This document shows positions 11,490 through 23,336 of a stretch of DNA of 64,000 nt, piece by piece. The stretch spans positions 258,137,268 to 258,201,267 of the forward strand of contig CM068375.1 of NCBI GenBank assembly GCA_034769895.1. Reading direction: 5' to 3'. The notes beneath the pieces were generated by a model, which worked only from the letters and a program-made list of their open reading frames with translations, was not told where the DNA came from and searched no databases. Position 1 is the stretch's first letter, and each line of letters begins with the position of its first letter. Made by a program: the position numbers and the translations under genes. The stretch is from Magicicada septendecula (lineage: Eukaryota; Arthropoda; Insecta; Hemiptera; Cicadidae).

Positions 11490-11885
11490 TGCTTAATATG
11501 GTGCAGAGACATGGACACTGATGAAGGAAGATGAGAAAAGATTAGAAGCATTTTGAGATGTGGGTTTGGCAAGCAATTGAAAAAGTGAGGTGGGTTGATA
11601 AAGTAAGGAATGATGAAGTTTTAAGAAGAATAGGGGAAGAGAAAAGGTAATAGAAAATAGGAAAAGGAATTGGTTAGGTCATTGTTTAAGAAGAGACTGC
11701 TTGCTTACAACTGCTGTGGAGGGTGTCATAGAAGGAGAAAAAAGAAGAGGGCGTAGAAGAATGAAGTTAATAGACAGCATTAAAATCAGAGAGTGTTACG
11801 AAGAAACGAAATGCGATAGGACAGCTTGGAGAGCTTTTACCATTTGAAGACCTGCCTTAGGGCAGAACACCAAATAACACTGTGG
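11490..11885 (+). mobile_element. Non-LTR retrotransposon C-terminal remnant (different family)
   Basis: The plus strand reads, in pieces, YGAETWTLMKEDEKRLEAF, then RKRNWLGHCLRRDCLL, VEGVIEGEKRRGRRRMK and a tail ending TAWRAFTI. This is the usual C-terminal order of insect LINE proteins. Several stops and shifts break it. The downstream GACCTGCCTTAGGGCAGAAC segment looks like an element 3' end. The tail differs from the copies at 5.9 and 55.5 kb, so this is a separate family. The reverse transcriptase core is absent. Confidence 0.65.
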
Positions 11886-14055
11886 CAATAGATAATACAA
11901 GTCACTAGTTACGGATGTTCATACACAATAATCATTAAACTGCTGTCTACAACGCACCGAATCTCAGGTCATAGTAACAACGACTCAACTGCCGGCTGCG
12001 AGATAGCTACCAGACTATGTGACGTAGATGCCACTCACGTTGTATACCTCCGGAACGAACAATTTGTGTAACGTAGTTAAAAAATATCGAAAGAGTGAGA
12101 ACTAGAGTTTTTATTAGTTTATAACTCGTAAAAACAAAATCGGATCTTATCATGTGTTGCTAACGATATAAACTATTGAAACGGAATAAGTCTTTTGCGA
12201 ACTGTAAACTAACGTAATGAGAGTAACCGAACGTAAGTGAACGGTACTTACACTAAAGTAAATATCGGAAGAAGCCGGATATACTTAGAGTGAAGTGAGT
12301 AAAAGTGTTAATCAATCCATCACTACGAGAGCGAACCACACTATGATTCATCCAAATGATACTGTATGCAATGAAGCTGGGAGAGAATCTACATCTACTA
12401 AGCGGACATAAGGAGCCGGAGATGGAATCACAGTACATCAGCACGCCGTAACAGGAATATTCGTACCAACAGTAAAACTTTTATGTACTAATTACTATTT
12501 TACAATACACCTGTCTGTCCTTCTAAAAGAACTTACGTTTGAATTACACAATAAAACTTAAAGTCATATGATTAGAATATAAAAGCGAACTACGCACTTT
12601 TTAAAAATAAATGTCACTTCAATTAAGAATATTTATTCATATCTTAAAATGAATTCATTTTGAATATATATATTTTGAAATATGATAAGTAACTAGATGT
12701 AAGTGTTATTCATGCTTAGATACAAAATCAAATGAACCCTGAGATATAGAGATCTTAGCATATAAATTGTCTATTGGTAGAAATCATGTTTAAAATAATT
12801 AATGATAATGATATGTTAAAAGGCATAGAGAACTGATATTAATGACAGTTAATATAAATGTAATAAATGTGTTGGTTAGACTGATAAATGTGTCCTGTTT
12901 CCATTTATTAAAGATCAACCTTATTGAAATAGTTTTCAGGAACACCAACAAATAAATTAAAGAATTAGTATTCATCACTTCTGAGTAAACAATTAATACA
13001 TGAGTTTCATGCTATTAATTTCACAACTACCAATAAGAGTTTAAAGTATGACACCCACAACTAGGGGCACATTAAATTAGAGTTACACTGTATTTAAAAA
13101 ACGACTATCATTCCGAACAATTTTCCTCACTGACTATTAAATTTTAACTCTGAACCAGTCAGAAAAATTTCTTCCAGTCGGTTGTCACAACGAATACACT
13201 TCCGACTAGTTGGTTTTAAAACCCTGAAGCGGTATATTATTTTTAAAAAAAAGCCCAAACAACGTTCCGATTGAACAGATCGAAGCCATTCAAACGTCTG
13301 CTGTGTTTATTGATAAATGTGATTATTTGTATTCCTTGTGGTTGGACTGCAAAAAAATAGGAGCTTATATGTGTTAGGAATCTCATATTAGTCTGGCTTC
13401 TGCACTAGACCGTGCAGCCAGCGATTCAACGCAGAGACTAGCGTGTAACTGCACGACGTCTGAGAGGCAGAAGTGGGGACCGAGTAACCGGACAGTTTCC
13501 GCGCTCAAGTGTTACTTTCGTTTGTGATAGTTATGCCCATTACAATAATATTAACTTCTCGTAACACCTGCTAATTTTATGTCACATACAGCAATTTGTG
13601 CAAGTATAGCAATACCCAATAGCTACGTTTTTAATTGTACTGTCCAATTAGTTTTGGAATATTTTTTGTATTAAGAAATTCTGAAAGAATTCTATTAGCT
13701 ACGCCTTATACAACAGCACGACTGTTTGCCCGTAACACATTTTTGATGTCCAAACATCAAGTCAGAGAATAATGAAACCTGGTAATTCCTTAAACAATTT
13801 CTTAAAATAAATAAATAAAAATACTAGTTGAATTTTTTGAAAAGAATGTCATCTGGAAATTAGAAGACAAGTGTAATACAGTATTACACTGACGAAGAAT
13901 TGTTTTTTTTTCACAAAAAACCGTGAAATGTGGCATATAAAAATATGAAATTAATTATTTTTTAAACTGTATTATTTAAATTTTTTAATTTCGTAACTCG
14001 TATTAACAGTTTTTTTATAAGTTTAATGAAGAAAGTTGTGATAGTGGTTATAATC
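11886..14055. other. Noncoding AT-rich stretch
   Basis: No supported gene. A GC-richer patch at about 13385-13510 shows weak similarity on the opposite strand to 25795-25920 (shared ACGACGTCTGAG and GGACCGAGT), suggesting an old dispersed repeat. Confidence 0.45.
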
Positions 14056-14060
14056 ACAAA

Positions 14061-14203
14061 CAGAATTATCACTGTTACATACCACTATAGAAAAAGTATT
14101 CCGATTAGCGCTTTCAAGCTTCCGATCTGACGATGAGCTGAGAAGCTTGAAAGCGCTAATCGGAATAATTTTTCTATAGTGGTGTGCAATAGTGATAATT
14201 CTG
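14061..14203 (+). repeat. Palindrome with hammerhead-like centre (family A, copy 1)
   Basis: Arms 14061-14121 and 14143-14203 are near-perfect reverse complements around a 21-nt centre. The sequence CTATAGTGGT recurs in both arms. A related copy lies at 49780-50010. Flanking DNA at 14020-14060 also matches that copy on the other strand, so this is one dispersed repeat family rather than a chance hairpin. No coding capacity. Confidence 0.85.
14122..14163 (+). ncRNA. Candidate hammerhead ribozyme motif
   Basis: In transcript sense: stem I CCGAT (14122-14126) pairs with ATCGG (14159-14163). The core CTGACGA is at 14127-14133. One unpaired T follows, then stem II GAGCT/AGCTT closed by a GAGA loop, then GAAA at 14149-14152. 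Stem III is the self-complementary AGCGCT, and the predicted cleavage site is after A14158 (CTA, matching NUH). The one departure from the canonical core is the extra base between CTGACGA and stem II. Hammerheads are known in Penelope-like elements, often with very short stem III that works as a dimer. Activity is inference. Confidence 0.45.
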
Positions 14204-14839
14204 TTAGTTTTTTATATTTCACATTACAGTATAATTCATAACATGATTATCTACAATTATATATAACGTAAATTGTAGTAAATAATTTGTGTTTATACTT
14301 TCGTGAAGGTTTTTTTTTACTTTCCAGGTTACGTGCGATAAAAATAAATCACCTGCCAACACAAACATTAATAAAAAAAGAAATACATTTTTCAACACAC
14401 GAAATAAAAAAATAATATAAAAGAACAACAGAAGAAAGCAAATAATTGCCAATAATTTACTTTTATAAATTACGACAAACTTTAAGAGTATAAGAGTATT
14501 TCGTCTTCATGTCTTATTCTTAAATATACATATTGTAACTGTTCGTTTTTACCTTTCCGTTTTAATTGATTATTATTTTAATTTATTTAAAATTGTTGGT
14601 ATTCTCTGGTTTCCTTTTCGTTAAACTCCCCGTGTTGGAAGCCATTGTGTAACTGTTCGTTTTTACCTTTTGTATAGTGTTCTCTCTTTTTATTGTAACT
14701 GTTCGTTTTTACCTTTGCATTTTAATTGATTATTATTTTATTTTTCTTTGATTTTGTTGTTAAAAAATTATTAATTAAATATTTTAAATGTCATTAAACA
14801 GGGTTTGGGGAAAATAATCTTTTGAGAGTCTTCATCTGT

Positions 14840-15500
14840 TTCGTTTTATTCATAAAATTTTTTGATCTCAGTTTGGTTCTATGTACCCTTGATTCTGTTA
14901 GTATTTGGGTACCCAATCACGTAGGTGTTGTTGCTATTATTTCTTATTATTACAAAAGGTCCTATATAAAGTAGAAGTACCTTTTTTGCTTACCCTTCGG
15001 TACTACTCGGTTGTTGTCTATTTTTAATCAGTATCTTTTCACCGACTTCATATGTAATAGCGGGAATACCCTTCTTGTTCTGTCTTTTTCTTCTTAACTC
15101 CGCTTGGTGATGTACCCTGTTGTATATTCTTGTTAAATTTATTTCTTCCTGTGGTTCTTCAGGGAAATTTATTATTTCCGTTATTTCTCGAGGTGGCGGT
15201 CTTGAAAATATTAATTGGTACGGACAGGTTTCGGGAGGTTAACTTTGCTATGGGTTATTGTTTCTAATTAACGTTCACGAGGGTGTAAATCGATAATTCA
15301 TAATTAAAATTCTTTGCTTGATAAATTCATACTTATTCTTCTATCTCTTGTATTTGTCAAACGACTGCTTTTCTTGTATAATGGTTAACTCGCTCATGCT
15401 GGTGGTTATAACTGAATGAATTCTTTTATCTTCTTGTTCCATTTTTCATCTTCTGTCTGGGCTGATTCTCCGACTGGTGCTTTAAATTCCTCCCTATCCT
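14840..15500 (-). pseudogene. Gypsy integrase C-terminal half, decayed
   Basis: Minus-strand pieces read CPYQLIFSRPPPREITEII, then YNRVHHQAELRRKRQNKK and ITYEVGEKILIKN, followed by YIGPFVIIRN and YVIGYPNTNRIKGT. This is the order seen at the C-terminus of gypsy integrases: the 'P.EL.FGR' block after the catalytic core, a basic helix, the GEKVLVKN start of the SH3-like domain and the 'GP..V' strand. Internal stops interrupt it. The catalytic D, D and E residues are not visible. Confidence 0.7.
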
Positions 15501-16289
15501 AACATGGCACGTTGAATGTATGTCGATTGTGAGTGACACATTTGCGGCCTGTTAACCTCACTCGACCATACCCCCAGTGCATGGTACAGGGTACAGTGTT
15601 CTTTGGCCACTGCCCTTATTAATGACTGCTGAGTGGAGCCATAGCATCTTACACTCTGTCATTTCTTTAAATGGTAACTCTTGCGTCACCACTAACACCG
15701 TCGAAATTATGTTACCCTGACTTGACACCTCTAACTATTTTATTTTGCCTACCAGCGGCTCTCACTTTTATCATTTTATTTATTGCAGTGTTGCTATACT
15801 TTCTTGCATCACTCCTTTATTCTGATGGAATCTATCATACACCTTCGCCCCTGTATTGGTTATTATTTATTCTCTCTTCGTTATTTCTGTTGTTACTTTT
15901 TTCCCCTTCTGTTATCAATACTCTTCCTCCTGGTTCTATTCCTGTTATCATTGTTGTTGTTATTACTTTGGTTTGGATTATTCTGATTATTATATCTTGA
16001 GTGTCATTATTATTTTCGTTATAATTATTATTTTTATTTTTATTACTGTCGCTGACATAGTTTCTTCTTCGGTGCTGATCCCTGGATCAAACTGTCTTCG
16101 GGTTATGCCCACAGAGTCTGGCCTTTATTTCGTTTTTTCATGATTTCTTATTTGGTTTCTCTCTTTAAATCTTCATTTATATTGTTTTTGTCTTAATTAA
16201 TATTCTTTCTTCTTTTTTTTCTAAATAGTTTGCTTTAATCGGTGCCCATAAAATCAGTCCCTTTTCTCGATAGTGCTTTCGTACTTAGT

Positions 16290-16560
16290 TTATCCGTGGT
16301 CCATTATCTCGGTTGCCCTCCTTCCTCGGATTACTAATGTGTTCAGAATTATTTCTGTCCTTGTTACTTCTCTCGCTACTACTTTGTGTTCTGATTTTCC
16401 TACCGCAAAATTTTGACTTATTTCAATGCCTATTTCAATCCCTTTATCATCTAGTTTACTAAACAAATATGTCAATGTTATATCACTCGTTGATGCTATC
16501 ACTGACGTTTTATTATACATTTCTTTTTCTGGTGTATTTAATTTAATCATAGATTCTTAA
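16290..16560 (-). pseudogene. Probable gypsy aspartic protease relic
   Basis: An 86-residue minus-strand frame contains SVIASTSDITLTYLFSKL, which aligns with the retropepsin active-site strand of gypsy elements (usually IDTGSDIT followed by a leucine-rich helix). The catalytic aspartate and glycine of DTG have been lost. Position between gag and integrase fits a protease. The assignment rests on this one motif and on gene order. Confidence 0.45.
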
Positions 16561-17167
16561 GTTTTTATTCCTTGTTTTATTGTGAGTCCCTTCTAAAAGT
16601 TCTTTTAAGCTTCTCCTACAATTTTTAAAATTCATTATTTCAGTATGGTCGGTAATTGGTAGATTAAGTACATTAATTAGTCCATTCTTTATCATCTCCA
16701 ATTCTTCCTGTGTTTTATTAGTTCTTTTTTACATATTTTTCCTATTTTCTTCGTCTTCTTTTCCAGGTGTTTAATCTTCTCCTTGTTTCTGTTATTTTTA
16801 TTCTCAGATAACAATGTACTTTTGTCTTCTTTATTTTTTATTTCCTCACTACTTTTTCTTCTATTTTCTGATTTAATTGTTCTATGTTTTTACCGTTTGG
16901 TATTTCTTCTATCTTCGTTTTGTTATTATTTATTATTTCTTCCTCTTTTTTATTCAATGTTTCCACATTTTGCTTGTCACTTTCTATTGTTGTTTCTATT
17001 GACTGTTTCCTGTTATTGTTTAATCCTTCCCACCACAGTTTGTTATCATTTCTTATTTCTTCCACGAACTATCGGCGATCATTCTTCATTTTCTCCATCC
17101 ATTGTCGGTGATCATCTTTCATTTTCTGCATCCATTGTCGGTGATCATCTTTCATTTTCTTATTATT

Positions 17168-17740
17168 TTAATTTATTGTTTGCCTTAAATCGTCTTTAGT
17201 CCTTTCATTTGTACTGTCTATTTTTTCATTTATTTGTTTTAAATTTTCTTCGTTTATTTTCCTAATTTCTTCCTTCATTTGTTTATTATCCTCCTTAATC
17301 TGTTTAAAGTTTTCATTATTGGCTTCAAATTTTTTGTTACTTTGTTTTAAATTTTCTTCATTTATTTGTCTTAACTCTTCTTTAGTACTTTCTTTAATAC
17401 TGTCTATTTTATTTTCCAACTTTTCATTTGTCTGTTTATTATCTTCTTTCATTTGTTTTAAACTCTCATCATTCCGGTCAAATTTTTCGTTCATTTGCTT
17501 TATTAAGTTTTCACTTAAAGTCTCGTTTTGTTTCCTTGAGCTTTCGTTTATTTTTTCCTCCATTTGTTTATTATCTTCTTTAATATTGTCTATCTTCTCA
17601 TTAGTTTTTTATTATTTTCATTTCTTTCTTTCTTTAGTTTTCACTCATTCGTTTTAGCATTTGTTCCATTATCTGAAAATCCATGCCTCCTCTGGCTTCC
17701 TCTTTGTCACCCGCCTGCTGTTCCATTTCTCTGTCTTTGA
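17168..17740 (-). pseudogene. Coiled-coil gag-like region
   Basis: On the minus strand a start region near 17720 (MEQQAGDKEEARGG) is followed after a shift by a 131-residue frame at 17168-17563. That frame is made of lysine-, glutamate-, asparagine- and glutamine-rich heptad-like repeats (for example LKQMKEDNKQ, LRQINEENLKQ, FKQIKEDNKQMKEE). This predicts a long coiled coil. Such repeats occur in the gag N-terminus of some arthropod gypsy elements. It lies just downstream of the primer-binding site, where gag is expected. The low-complexity composition limits confidence. Confidence 0.55.
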
Positions 17741-18065
17741 CTGTTTCTTTTTCGTGTTCTCGCCTATCCTCTTCTGTCTTTTTGAAGTAGCTCTTCGTTG
17801 CATTTCCGAACTTATAGCAGTCGTCAGCTAAAGTAAGGAAGTTAGGTCAGCTATTATTTTATTTCTATCGCCTAATAATTCCCTAAATTCGAGCCTCGCT
17901 AGTTGGGCGCCATTGTGTAACTGTTCGTTTTTACCTTTTGTATAGTGTTCTCTCTTTTTATTGTAACTGTTCGTTTTTACCTTTGTATTTTAATTGATTA
18001 TTATTTTATTTTGCTTTGATTTTGTTGTTAAAAATTATTAATTAAATACTGTATTTTAAATATCA

Positions 18066-18403
18066 TTTAATTTTACTTTCGTTGGTTTGATAAAAAAAAA
18101 TAGAATTTCTAAAGGGAATGTTTTGTTTATGTTCAGTTCGATTGTGATATCGAATTGGTTAATGTACGTTATCTTCTTAATTTCCTGGTCTGATGAATTT
18201 TCAATTGCCAATGTTAGTTCACTCTTCTTTAATTACCTAAAAATCTTTTAATCTTAATTTATTTTTTTAAATAAAAATCATTTAAGACCAGTTTATTATT
18301 TTCATTACCTTTTATTTAATTTGAAATTCAGTCGACGATTCTTATTTCCCGGATTAACTCTTTTCCTCAGTTCGATTGTGACAAAAATTATTTTTTATTT
18401 TAT
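18066..18403. other. Noncoding spacer between gypsy relic and Penelope palindrome
   Basis: AT-rich; no gene seen. Confidence 0.5.
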
Positions 18404-18463
18404 AATGTTTTAGTGAATGGTTAGTGAGGATCGGTCAATAATACAACTTTTAGTTATTTTTTC

Positions 18464-18501
18464 GTCGACGTTTCGACAATATTTATTGTCATCTTCAGGA
18501 C
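18464..18501 (-). ncRNA. Hammerhead-like motif in left Penelope arm
   Basis: Mirror copy of the motif at 23299-23336, identical in sequence and read on the minus strand. Confidence 0.4.
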
Positions 18502-19221
18502 CTGTGTATGAAATACAATAGAAATATCAAACATAACGAAACAATTAAATATTTGGGTGAACGTGTTGGTGATGTGAGTGTGTGCGTGTGTATGTATGTA
18601 TCATTTTTTATGTGAAGACTTATGATAGTTTGTTTACATCTTCAAATTATCTTTAAGAAAGCGAGAAAATTATAGTATGAGAGAACTTAATTTATACAGT
18701 ATTACAATTTAAATTACTAAATATAATGTTATTTTAATTAATCAAACAGCAGTAACCAACAATTGGATATTACAGTAGATTGGTACATAAATTGTTTATA
18801 CCTACAACAGTCAACACATAGCAAAGTAATATATTACCTATAACTAAAACAGATTAGGGGATGTTCACTACGTAATTATTAAAAGTTATTTTTACCATGT
18901 TTCACTCCCTACTGGTGTTAGCAAACAATCATAATTTAGAAACATACAATTTACACAATATTGTAAAACATTACGACTTAAATCAGATAGTTGACAACGG
19001 TTACAAACAAAAGTTTCTGGTAAATTTTACTAACAGGTAAACTTGGATAATACGGTAATTGTAATCATATTGTAAAATATAGTCAAGAGTACTATAGAAT
19101 AATGTAATTTATGTATGTGTCCACAATCACCCTTCTCTTTCACCCATGCTCCCCCCGCCAGACCTCACAGCATCTCACTCTAACCTGAAATCGATCTATC
19201 ACTCACTATCACCCCACTCAC

Positions 19222-19288
<67 letters not shown>
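19222..19288. repeat. (CT)n microsatellite in left Penelope arm
   Basis: Uninterrupted CT units; the mirror GA run is at about 22500-22576. Confidence 0.9.
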
Positions 19289-19291
<3 letters not shown>

Positions 19292-19754
19292 ACATCTCAC
19301 TCACTGTCCCCTTCTTCCCCTCTCTCACTCTTCCACCCTTCGCTCTCACACTCTCTCTCTCCCCCTCTCTTATCTCTCTCCATTCACTCTCTCTCTCTCT
19401 CCCTCTCATTCACTCTCTCTCCCTCTCTCTCACACTCTCTCTCTCGGTCTCTCTCTCTCTCCCTCTCATTTGTCATTGTCCACGATTGGCACTCTAAAAC
19501 ACTCACCATTTTTATTACACTATCATCCTCATATAAATAGAGAATTTATGCACACGATAACAGAAATGATTTACCAACTTGTATTAAAGGGTTACAGACT
19601 TTATAACACAACATTATAGATAACAGATCTATTATATGAAAATGGTTATTACTTAATATTTACATTTTGGTCAATGTTATTTACCTGGAACTTGGTCTAT
19701 ACAGAGTACCATAGTCAATGTAGTTCAAACATATGTCGGTGATAATCTCTTTCT

Positions 19755-19757
<3 letters not shown>

Positions 19758-19851
<94 letters not shown>

Positions 19852-19866
19852 ATCTCTCTCTCTCTC
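19758..19866. repeat. (CT)n microsatellite in left Penelope arm, expanded
   Basis: A CT run of about 85 bp plus interrupted units. Its mirror at about 21972-22028 is roughly 40 bp shorter, which accounts for most of the arm length difference. Confidence 0.9.
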
Positions 19867-20476
19867 ACTCTATTCTAAACTGATATATACCACAAATCTA
19901 ACACGTAGACGTGTACATACACACACGCTAGAATTACATATGAACACACACACACACACACACACACACAACAAAACAACCTCACAAGTCAACTACACAT
20001 TCGAGAATCCATACATAAATATAACACTATTTTATTCACTTATTTTTATCATCTAAGTGTAAATTATGCACAACGGAGATGCCCACTGTACTGAGTTTAA
20101 AACTGATCGACTATGTGTCTATAAGAAATGTTATATGTTTCTTAGCTAATACTAAATAATATGATCAGTGAGACACTTATAATTGTTGCTGACGCCAAAC
20201 ACACAACTGTAAATTTTCCCTAACCAACACCTTATTATAAAGCAGAACAGATGACCCTTGTACATTTGTAGGAAATTAAGTAACATGTGTTCGGAAGACA
20301 GTTGAGAAAGATTTGCACTAGGGGGGAGTGTGACACTAATTAATATCTAACGACAAGCTGGCCACTAATGACCAACACATCCTGTAGGGAGACTACTGAT
20401 TATTTCTTCAAATTTCATGTTTTGACGGTGTGTATAAGTTGAGCATAACTGGACGAGAGGTTTTGAGTATCCACAT

Positions 20477-21424
20477 GTGGACGATATTATAACATGTATT
20501 CCATATGACCAACACGACACAATCTTATCTCTGTTCAATTCCAAACTAATGGGCTTTGAACGAATACAGTTCACAATAGAGCACGAACAGAATAGTTCCA
20601 TTTCATTTCTTGATACCAAGGTTATTAGACAGACAGATGGTACTATAGTCACTGATTGGTTCATAAAACCCACCAACTCCGGTAGATATCTGCATTTTAA
20701 TTCCAACCATCCCATACATCTAAAAACTAACTTAATCCACTCGGTATATAAGAGAGCCACCGGTCTAAGTGATCAATCATTTCATCAAAAAAACACGGAA
20801 TTAGTATTTAAGATTTTCAAAAACAATGGTTACCCAGACCACATAATCAAACAGGTAATTCATAAACATCGCGCAAATCAGCTGAGCCCCAATCTTACAT
20901 ATGCCCAATCTAATACACCTGAGCCCAACGCTGGCTCGTACTTTTCTACAACTTATGTTAAAGGGCTTTCTGAAAAACTTAAAAAATGCCTATCAAAAAT
21001 TCAAAAAACTTTAGCATTCAAAAACCAACATACTGTTCGATCTCTCTTCTCAAGCCTCAAAGACCCGACATCCAAAGATAAACGATCTAATGTCGTATAC
21101 ACTATCCAATGCAATGACTGTCCAGCCACATACACTGGTATTACGTCCCAATATTTACATAAGAGAATTTATCAACATAGGTATGATTGCCATAAAAAAA
21201 CCCATAATGATAACCCCAACGCTTTAGTATCTCACCATTTAAACACCGGTCATGAATTTGACTTCAACAACACCCAAATTAAATATTACGAAAATAATTA
21301 TTTCAAAAGGTGCGTACTGGAAATGATTCAAATTAAAAGTGACCCTCACTCCATTAATTTTCGGACTGATACTCAAAACCTCTCGTCCAGTTATGCTCAA
21401 CTTATACACACCGTCAAAACATGA
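20477..21424 (+). pseudogene. Penelope-like reverse transcriptase (end) plus GIY-YIG endonuclease
   Basis: This 315-codon frame is open throughout but starts inside the reverse transcriptase. The first readable codons encode VDDIITCIP, the catalytic motif C, so the fingers and motifs A and B are missing. The thumb and linker follow (SISFLDTKVIRQTDGTIVTD, a Penelope hallmark; GRYLHFNSNHPIHLKTNLI). The GIY-YIG nuclease is at about residues 205-315: VVYTIQCNDCPATYTGIT gives the two-part GIY-YIG signature with a CxxC pair. RIYQHR supplies the catalytic arginine, and a later glutamate lies in RCVLEMIQI. The conserved end INFRTDTQNLSSSYAQLI is intact. The apparent first codon is GTG, an artefact of truncation. 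The endonuclease half looks undamaged, the reverse transcriptase cannot work. Confidence 0.88.
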
Positions 21425-21867
21425 AATTTGAAGAAATAATCAGTAGTCTCCCTACAGGATGTGTTGGTCATTAGTGGCCAGCTTGTCGTTAGATATTAAT
21501 TAGTGTCACACTCCCCCCTAGTGCAAATCTTTCTCAACTGTCTTCCGAACACATGTTACTTAATTTCCTACAAATGTACAAGGGTCATCTGTTCTGCTTT
21601 ATAATAAGGTGTTGGTTAGGGAAAATTTACAGTTGTGTGTTTGGCGTCAGCAACAATTGTAAGTGTCTCACTGATCATATTATTTAGTATTAGCTAAGAA
21701 ACATATAACATTTCTTATAGACACATAGTCGATCAGTTTTAAACTCAGTACAGTGGGCATCTCCGTTGTGCATAATTTACACTTAGATGATAAAAATAAG
21801 TGAATAAAATAGTGTTATATTTATGTATGGATTCTCGAATGTGTAGTTGACTTGTGAGGTTGTTTTG

Positions 21868-21898
<31 letters not shown>

Positions 21899-21989
21899 CA
21901 TATGTAATTCTAGCGTGTGTGTATGTACACGTCTACGTGTTAGATTTGTGGTATATATCAGTTTAGAATAGAGTGAGAGAGAGAGAGAT

Positions 21990-22036
<47 letters not shown>

Positions 22037-22496
22037 AGAAAGAGATTATCACCGACATATGTTTGAACTACATTGACTATGGTACTCTGTATAGACCAAG
22101 TTCCAGGTAAATAACATTGACCAAAATGTAAATATTAAGTAATAACCATTTTCATATAATAGATCTGTTATCTATAATGTTGTGTTATAAAGTCTAACCC
22201 TTTAATACAAGTTGGTAAATCATTTCTGTTATCGTGTGCATAAATTCTCTATTTATATGAGGATGATAGTGTAATAAAAATGGTGAGTGTTTTAGAGTGC
22301 CAATCGTGGACAATGACAAATGAGAGGGAGAGAGAGAGAGACCGAGAGAGAGAGTGTGAGAGAGAGGGAGAGAGAGTGAATGAGAGGGAGAGAGAGAGAG
22401 AGTGAATGGAGAGAGATAAGAGAGGGGGAGAGAGAGAGTGTGAGAGCGAAGGGTGGAAGAGTGAGAGAGGGAAGAAGGGGACAGTGAGTGAGATGT

Positions 22497-22578
<82 letters not shown>

Positions 22579-23298
22579 GTGAGTGGGGTGATAGTGAGTG
22601 ATAGATCGATTTCAGGTTAGAGTGAGATGCTGTGAGGTCTGGCGGGGGGAGCATGGGTGAAAGAGAAGGGTGATTGTGGACACATACATAAATTACATTA
22701 TTCTATAGTACTCTTGACTATATTTTACAATATGATTACAATTACCGTATTATCCAAGTTTACCTGTTAGTAAAATTTACCAGAAACTTTTGTTTGTAAC
22801 CGTTGTCAACTATCTGATTTAAGTCGTAATGTTTTACAATATTGTGTAAATTGTATGTTTCTAAATTATGATTGTTTGCTAACACCAGTAGGGAGTGAAA
22901 CATGGTAAAAATAACTTTTAATAATTACGTAGTGAACATCCCCTAATCTGTTTTAGTTATAGGTAATATATTACTTTGCTATGTGTTGACTGTTGTAGGT
23001 ATAAACAATTTATGTACCAATCTACTGTAATATCCAATTGTTGGTTACTGCTGTTTGATTAATTAAAATAACATTATATTTAGTAATTTAAATTGTAATA
23101 CTGTATAAATTAAGTTCTCTCATACTATAATTTTCTCGCTTTCTTAAAGATAATTTGAAGATGTAAACAAACTATCATAAGTCTTCACATAAAAAATGAT
23201 ACATACATACACACGCACACACTCACATCACCAACACGTTCACCCAAATATTTAATTGTTTCGTTATGTTTGATATTTCTATTGTATTTCATACACAG

Positions 23299-23336
23299 GT
23301 CCTGAAGATGACAATAAATATTGTCGAAACGTCGAC
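23299..23336 (+). ncRNA. Hammerhead-like motif in right Penelope arm
   Basis: GTC (23299-23301) pairs with GAC (23334-23336) as stem I. The core CTGAAGA is at 23302-23308, one T is unpaired, and stem II is GACAAT/ATTGTC with an AAAT loop. GAAA is at 23326-23329. The palindromic ACGT serves as stem III with GTC as the cleavage triplet. Penelope-like elements are known to encode hammerheads in their pseudo-LTRs, so position and element type support the call. The short stem I (3 bp) and the extra T leave activity uncertain. Confidence 0.45.

Larger units (their letters stand above)
14646..18065 (-). mobile_element. Degenerate Ty3/gypsy-type LTR retrotransposon
   Basis: Direct repeats at 14646-14793 and 17914-18065 (TGTGTAACTG to ATTTTAAATRTCA, about 150 bp) bound a 3.1-kb interior. 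Read on the minus strand, the right repeat is followed at once by TGGCGCCCAACTAGCGAGG, a typical tRNA primer-binding site. That site is followed by a coiled-coil gag, a protease relic and an integrase tail, in the correct order. Reverse transcriptase and RNase H are not recognisable and are probably deleted. A second partial repeat copy lies at about 14534-14590, and a primer-site-like TGGCTTCCAAC abuts the left repeat on its outer side, so the locus is rearranged. No clear target duplication. Confidence 0.7.

Noticed and set aside
15671-16143. Hydrophobic plus-strand frames of up to 109 codons
   Set aside because: Antisense of the decayed gypsy interior; leucine/isoleucine/tyrosine runs follow from AT-rich pyrimidine composition.
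16783-17657. Plus-strand membrane-like frames
   Set aside because: Antisense of the lysine/glutamate-rich gag coiled coil, which turns into phenylalanine, leucine and serine codons.
19146-20056. Open frames of 107-157 codons rich in serine and leucine
   Set aside because: They are translations of CT microsatellites in the Penelope arm, with no domain or codon signal.
22292-22654. 120-codon minus-strand frame
   Set aside because: Mirror image of the same microsatellite region in the right arm.
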